From assembly GCA_016201185.1 (NCBI GenBank), contig JACQDG010000274.1, forward strand, positions 1 through 6,242: 6,242 bases of DNA, read 5' to 3'. Of the stretch, positions 1 through 6,242 are shown piece after piece. Numbering within the stretch: the stretch's first letter is position 1; each line of letters opens with the position of its first letter. This DNA comes from Acidobacteriota bacterium (lineage in GTDB: Bacteria; Acidobacteriota; Terriglobia; Bryobacterales; JACQDG01). The position numbers were made by a program, and so were the translations under genes. The notes beneath the pieces are model-generated. The model worked only from the letters and a program-made list of their open reading frames with translations, ran no database searches and was not told the origin of the DNA.

Positions 1-1168
1 CCTTAAGTACGTTGGGTTGCATCGCCCGGAAGTAGCTCCAGTCCTGGCTGAGCTCGGCCTGCCGCACCAGGGTGAACATGGCGATGCCCGTATCTTTCCA
101 GTGCTCTTTTCCGCCGCCGGCAAAGATTCCGCCATCGGATTGCTGCCGCGCCCAGGTCGCTTCCAAGCCTTGCTGCACTTCGGCGTCGTAGCCGAGATAC
201 CGTGCCGCCTCCAGAATGAAATTCCCATCCACTACCCACAGGCCCCGGTAAACCGTCGGCCCGACCTGGAAGATCAGCCGGCCCTGACTGACTTCCCGTG
301 CCTGGAGGATGTTGCGAGCGCAAGCAGCCAGGAAGTGGTCATGCTGGCCCGCCAGCTTCCAACGTACCTTCCCTCCAAACGACGGCTGGCGTTGCCAGTA
401 TTGCCGGGCCTGCTCCAGCAGACGTTCCGGGCTGTCCAGCCCCGCCTGGATCCTCTCGAAGCTCTGCCCCTCCTGCGGGAAGCGGAAAAAGCAGCGCAGC
501 GGCCGCTCGCCCGTGGCCGTCGCTTCTTTGGCTGCCAGCAGAAATTCGCGGCCCGCGTCCTCTCCGCGCAGAGGCGAACTGGAGGCAAGAAACAGCGGCG
601 CGCCCTCGCCGCCGAGCCGCACCTGGCCCCGTCCCGATTCGTTGCGGACCCGGGCTTCCTGCCGTGTTTTCAGGACCACCAGAGGCGCGGCGCGAATGCG
701 CTCCCGCGTTCGCGCCCGGACTTCCAGCATCACGTTGTCCACCCGCCCTTCACCCGGATCATTGCTGGCGAAGGTCGTCAGCTCGAGGAAAGCTTCCGCG
801 CGGTCGATCCGCGTATGGATGATGGGAACCGCGGGCGCTTCCAGCTCTTGCCGCACGACCTGGTTCGTCTCCATGCCGCGCAGCGAAAACTCCACCACAG
901 TCGGAAAGTAATCCGCGCCTTTTCCTTGCCCTGGATGGCCGTACCGCAGTTCCCCCCGCTCGCCCGCCAGGCTCTTGTGCGGATCGTCTGGGAAGCAAAA
1001 GGCGGTCTGCCAGGACAATGGCGCGTATCGAAAGTCAACCGGCGTCCCTGGAATTTGCGCCTGCGGTGCGCCGCTCGCCGCGAGTCCAGGCCGGGCCGTC
1101 TCCGCGGCGGCCGCGCCCAAAACCAAACCTGTGCCCTTAAAGAAACTTCTCCGGTTCATCCTTTTCAT
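1..1168 (-). CDS. Tat-exported six-hairpin glycosidase-like protein (3' end missing)
   Basis: Reading the minus strand from ATG at 1168 gives 389 uninterrupted codons that leave the window at base 2, so the C-terminus is missing. The N-terminus carries a twin-arginine signal: N5-R-R-S-F-F-K11 followed by a hydrophobic Gly/Ala/Leu stretch (about 13-22), predicting export of a folded protein. Residues about 40-245 look like a beta-rich domain. Residues about 250-389 are helical, with G309-L-W-V-V-D314-G, a QSDGG turn (343-347) and HWKDTG (356-361), which recall (alpha/alpha)6 six-hairpin glycosidases. D314 could be functional, but that is inference. The start is chosen because GGGAG (1176-1180) lies 7 nt upstream; the in-frame ATG at 1159 is 16 nt away. 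The gene diverges from the VOC gene, with a TATAAT box upstream. The substrate is unknown, and another exported alpha/alpha-toroid protein is possible. The reading frame is secure; the family call is moderate. Confidence 0.8.
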   Translation of the reverse strand, partial: MKRMNRRSFFKGTGLVLGAAAAETARPGLAASGAPQAQIPGTPVDFRYAPLSWQTAFCFPDDPHKSLAGERGELRYGHPGQGKGADYFPTVVEFSLRGMETNQVVRQELEAPAVPIIHTRIDRAEAFLELTTFASNDPGEGRVDNVMLEVRARTRERIRAAPLVVLKTRQEARVRNESGRGQVRLGGEGAPLFLASSSPLRGEDAGREFLLAAKEATATGERPLRCFFRFPQEGQSFERIQAGLDSPERLLEQARQYWQRQPSFGGKVRWKLAGQHDHFLAACARNILQAREVSQGRLIFQVGPTVYRGLWVVDGNFILEAARYLGYDAEVQQGLEATWARQQSDGGIFAGGGKEHWKDTGIAMFTLVRQAELSQDWSYFRAMQPNVLK

Positions 1169-1175
1169 GGCAAGA

Positions 1176-1180
1176 CTCCC
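1176..1180 (-). promoter_or_regulatory. Ribosome binding site of the Tat-exported protein
   Basis: The minus strand reads GGGAG here, 7 nt before the ATG at 1168. This decides between the two nearby in-frame ATG codons (1168 and 1159) in favour of the outer one, which also keeps the short basic n-region expected before a Tat motif. Confidence 0.6.
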
Positions 1181-1209
1181 ACCAGCAATCTGTGGGCCGG
1201 ATTCTACCC

Positions 1210-1258
1210 AGGCAAGCTCCGCGCGGCTGACCGGCCAACGGCCCCGCGTCCCTTGCCC
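1210..1258 (-). other. Nested inverted repeats in the leader of the Tat-exported protein gene
   Basis: Three nested complementary pairs are visible. The outer arms are GGCAAG (1211-1216) and CTTGCC (1252-1257), extendable by a G-U pair to 1210/1258. The middle arms are CGCGG (1222-1226) and CCGCG (1244-1248). The apical arms are GGCC (1233-1236) and GGCC (1240-1243) around a 3-nt loop. In the minus-strand transcript this would form a bulged hairpin between the predicted transcription start (near 1270) and the ribosome binding site (1176-1180). There is no U-tract, so it does not look like a finished intrinsic terminator. It matches no riboswitch I recognise. In GC-rich DNA some of this pairing is expected by chance. 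Confidence 0.35.
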
Positions 1259-1276
1259 ATCCTGAGGCTTTCCGGG

Positions 1277-1287
1277 ATTATAAAGCA
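1277..1287 (-). promoter_or_regulatory. Promoter -10 region for the minus-strand gene
   Basis: The minus strand contains a perfect TATAAT (1282 down to 1277). A TG lies 3 nt further upstream (1287-1286), so TGC-TTTATA could also be read as an extended -10. No good -35 hexamer sits 16-18 bp upstream; the closest TTGATC-like sequence (1311-1306) is 23 bp away. Transcription would start near 1270 and give a leader of about 100 nt before the ATG at 1168. The AT-rich box stands out in otherwise GC-rich DNA. Confidence 0.5.
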
Positions 1288-1339
1288 TTACGGTATGCCG
1301 GTGCTGATCAATCCTGAAGCGTCGCAGCCGCACTCCCCC

Positions 1340-1348
1340 TGCTACACT
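1340..1348 (+). promoter_or_regulatory. Extended -10 promoter for the VOC gene
   Basis: TGCTACACT is an extended -10 (TGn plus TACACT at 1343-1348). No convincing -35 is seen. The predicted start near 1355 leaves only about 7 nt before the ATG at 1362, and no Shine-Dalgarno sequence is present, so the message would be nearly leaderless. The identical 9-mer recurs at 6134-6142 before the antitoxin gene. Confidence 0.5.
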
Positions 1349-1361
1349 GTCGGCTAACGCT

Positions 1362-1751
1362 ATGCCTCAACCTGACTCGAGCTTTGGGCTTTCCCGCATC
1401 GGCCAGATCGCCATCACCGTAAGCGACCTTGACCGCGCCGTACCCTTCTACCGCGACACGCTGGGCCTCAAGCTTCTCTTCCAGGTCCCCAACATGGCTT
1501 TCTTCGATTGCGAAGGCATCCGCCTCATGCTGGGCCTGCCGGAGAAACCTGGCGAAAACCACAGCTCTATCCTTTATTACAAGGTGGAGGAAATTCAGAA
1601 GGCGTTCGAAACTTTGTCCGGGCGCGGAGTCCCATTCGAGGGCAAGCCGCACCTGGTCGCCAGAATGCCGGACCATGACCTGTGGATGGCCTTCTTCCGC
1701 GACCCCGACCGCAACCTGCTGGCTTTGATGAGCGAAGTGCGGCGCCCCTAA
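1362..1751 (+). CDS. VOC superfamily (glyoxalase/bleomycin-resistance fold) protein
   Basis: This is a complete 129-aa protein, the usual length of a single VOC unit made of two beta-alpha-beta-beta-beta modules. Module 1 has the family signature from about residue 13: I-G-Q-I-A-I-T-V-S-D-L-D-x-A-x-x-F-Y, then TLGLKLLF (33-40). Module 2 has LYYKVEEIQKAFE (71-83) and ends with the typical FFRDPDRN (111-118). VOC proteins act in the cytoplasm on varied small molecules (lactoylglutathione lyases, dioxygenases, isomerases, drug-binding proteins); the substrate here cannot be named. Two usual metal-ligand positions depart from the common pattern: Q15 replaces the first-strand His, and A121 sits where DPxGNxxEL proteins carry Glu. 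E125 lies four residues further on. The ATG is the first in frame and has no Shine-Dalgarno, fitting the promoter very close upstream. The methyltransferase gene follows after 72 bp with its own promoter. Confidence 0.9.
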   Translation: MPQPDSSFGLSRIGQIAITVSDLDRAVPFYRDTLGLKLLFQVPNMAFFDCEGIRLMLGLPEKPGENHSSILYYKVEEIQKAFETLSGRGVPFEGKPHLVARMPDHDLWMAFFRDPDRNLLALMSEVRRP

Positions 1752-1791
1752 GCCAGCCACAGAACCCGCGCAGTTGCCGACCCGCGCATAC

Positions 1792-1797
1792 TATACT
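1792..1797 (+). promoter_or_regulatory. Promoter -10 for the methyltransferase gene
   Basis: TATACT matches the -10 consensus at five of six positions and lies within the sequence ACTATACTGG. The TTGCCG at 1774-1779 resembles a -35 but is only 12 bp away, too close for a standard sigma-70 promoter. The predicted start near 1804 gives a leader of about 20 nt that includes the ribosome binding site at 1813-1817. It suggests the methyltransferase can be transcribed separately from the VOC gene. Confidence 0.45.
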
Positions 1798-1812
1798 GGT
1801 TCGACCGAATCT

Positions 1813-1817
1813 GGAGG
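1813..1817 (+). promoter_or_regulatory. Ribosome binding site fixing the GTG start of the methyltransferase
   Basis: GGAGG lies 6 nt before the GTG at 1824-1826. The first in-frame ATG downstream (Met11) has no comparable site, so GTG is the best start. Confidence 0.75.
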
Positions 1818-1823
1818 AGCGCC

Positions 1824-2837
<1,014 letters not shown>

Positions 2838-2847
2838 GTTCCTGATG

Positions 2848-2853
2848 TATCAT
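2848..2853 (+). promoter_or_regulatory. Possible weak -10 upstream of the cytochrome-type gene
   Basis: TATCAT differs from TATAAT at one position and sits 35 nt before the ATG at 2889. No -35 element and no extended TGn are present. The gene may instead be read through from the methyltransferase 51 bp upstream. This is a weak call resting on one hexamer. Confidence 0.25.
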
Positions 2854-2855
2854 GG

Positions 2856-2872
2856 GGGAAGAAGAACTTCCC
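2856..2872 (+). other. Short hairpin between the methyltransferase and cytochrome genes
   Basis: GGGAAG (2856-2861) and CTTCCC (2867-2872) form a perfect 6-bp stem with a 5-nt AAGAA loop, 19 nt after the methyltransferase stop. No T-run follows, so it is not a standard intrinsic terminator. It could weaken read-through or act as an mRNA processing or stability element. It could also be chance. Confidence 0.3.
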
Positions 2873-2882
2873 GGCCTTGGGC

Positions 2883-2888
2883 GGAGGG
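2883..2888 (+). promoter_or_regulatory. Ribosome binding site with ambiguous start for the cytochrome-type gene
   Basis: GGAGGG directly abuts the ATG at 2889, too close for normal use. An in-frame TTG at 2895 lies 6-7 nt downstream, the ideal spacing. Initiation at TTG would shorten the protein by two residues and leave the signal peptide intact. Confidence 0.5.
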
Positions 2889-6107
<3,219 letters not shown>

Positions 6108-6133
6108 AGTAGCCTCCCCTCCCACAGATTATG

Positions 6134-6142
6134 TGCTACACT
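6134..6142 (+). promoter_or_regulatory. Extended -10 promoter for the antitoxin gene
   Basis: TGCTACACT is identical to the box before the VOC gene (1340-1348). The -10 hexamer is TACACT at 6137-6142, 17 nt before the ATG at 6160, giving a predicted leader of about 10 nt. A weak GGGG (6151-6154) is the only ribosome-site candidate. No -35 is evident. A separate promoter here argues that the antitoxin is not in an operon with the large upstream gene. Confidence 0.5.
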
Positions 6143-6159
6143 CGTCCCGTGGGGTCCTT

Positions 6160-6242
6160 ATGGCGAACCTTACACTGTCTATTGACGTTGAAGTTCTTCA
6201 CGAGGCCCGGAAGTATGCATTGGACCGCCGGACAACGGTGAA
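6160..6242 (+). CDS. VapB-type ribbon-helix-helix antitoxin (5' part only)
   Basis: Only 27 codons plus two bases lie in the window. The peptide starts MANLTLSIDVEVLHEARKYA and continues to RRTTV. This matches the N-terminus of a common family of VapB-like antitoxins: a short beta-strand (NLTLSID) that pairs in the dimer to contact operator DNA, followed by helix 1 (VEVLHEARKYALDR) and the turn (RTTV) before helix 2. Such proteins usually repress their own operon and neutralise a PIN-domain RNase toxin encoded immediately downstream, which would be outside this window. It begins 52 bp after the large gene and has its own -10 box. The assignment rests on a short segment, so another ribbon-helix-helix regulator is possible, and the toxin is inferred, not seen. 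Confidence 0.65.
   Translation, partial: MANLTLSIDVEVLHEARKYALDRRTTV

Noticed and set aside
1285..1298. Imperfect palindrome GCATTACGGTATGC next to the minus-strand -10 box, a possible operator
   Set aside because: Only four outer base pairs are symmetrical and the centre mismatches. There is no second copy in the region, so it does not rise above chance.
17..1357. A 446-codon plus-strand ORF, the longest apparent frame in the left third
   Set aside because: It lies antisense to the Tat-exported protein, in the register that stays open when TTA/CTA/TCA codons are rare. It shows no recognisable domain, is rich in Arg/Pro/Ala, and would run through the divergent promoter region to just before the VOC start.
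1308..1760. A 150-codon minus-strand ORF over the VOC gene
   Set aside because: It is antisense to a gene with a clear VOC signature, its translation has no family features, and it would cover the promoter at 1340-1348.
6108..6159. Searched for an intrinsic terminator after the cytochrome-type gene
   Set aside because: The gap contains a C/T-rich stretch but no inverted repeat followed by a T-run. Termination may be factor-dependent or lie elsewhere.

Overview
The window looks like a GC-rich (about 60% by eye) chromosomal segment of a bacterium. The best fit is an acidobacterium of the Solibacter/Bryobacter type. This is an inference from gene content, not a database match: a Tat-exported six-hairpin glycosidase-like protein, a large Planctomycete/Acidobacteria-type cytochrome c protein (PSCyt1-PSCyt2-LamG-PSD1), a VOC protein, an O-methyltransferase and a VapB-type antitoxin. 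Planctomycetota and Verrucomicrobiota also carry many PSCyt/PSD proteins and cannot be excluded.

Layout. Positions 1-1168 are the first 389 codons of a minus-strand gene that runs off the left edge. It encodes an exported protein with a twin-arginine signal and a C-terminal part resembling (alpha/alpha)6 glycosidases. Positions 1169-1361 are a divergent intergenic region. It holds a perfect TATAAT on the minus strand, a roughly 100-nt leader with nested inverted repeats, and a TGCTACACT extended -10 box on the plus strand only 13 nt from the next start codon. Next come three complete plus-strand genes: a 129-aa VOC/glyoxalase-fold protein (1362-1751), a 337-aa SAM-dependent O-methyltransferase starting with GTG (1824-2837), and a 1072-aa exported cytochrome-type protein (2889-6107). 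At 6160 a ribbon-helix-helix antitoxin begins and is cut by the right edge.

The genes do not form an obvious single pathway. The VOC and methyltransferase genes each have their own -10-like element, so they look like separate small transcription units. The methyltransferase and the large gene are 51 bp apart and may be partly co-transcribed, with a short hairpin between them. The two exported proteins are plausibly linked to breakdown of complex organic matter, but nothing here names a substrate. The usual DUF1501 partner of PSCyt/PSD proteins is not adjacent downstream. There is no IS element, CRISPR array, tRNA or rRNA. I see no clear undescribed system. The most useful second looks are the structured leader, the recurrent short-leader promoters, and the active-site departures in the VOC and methyltransferase proteins.
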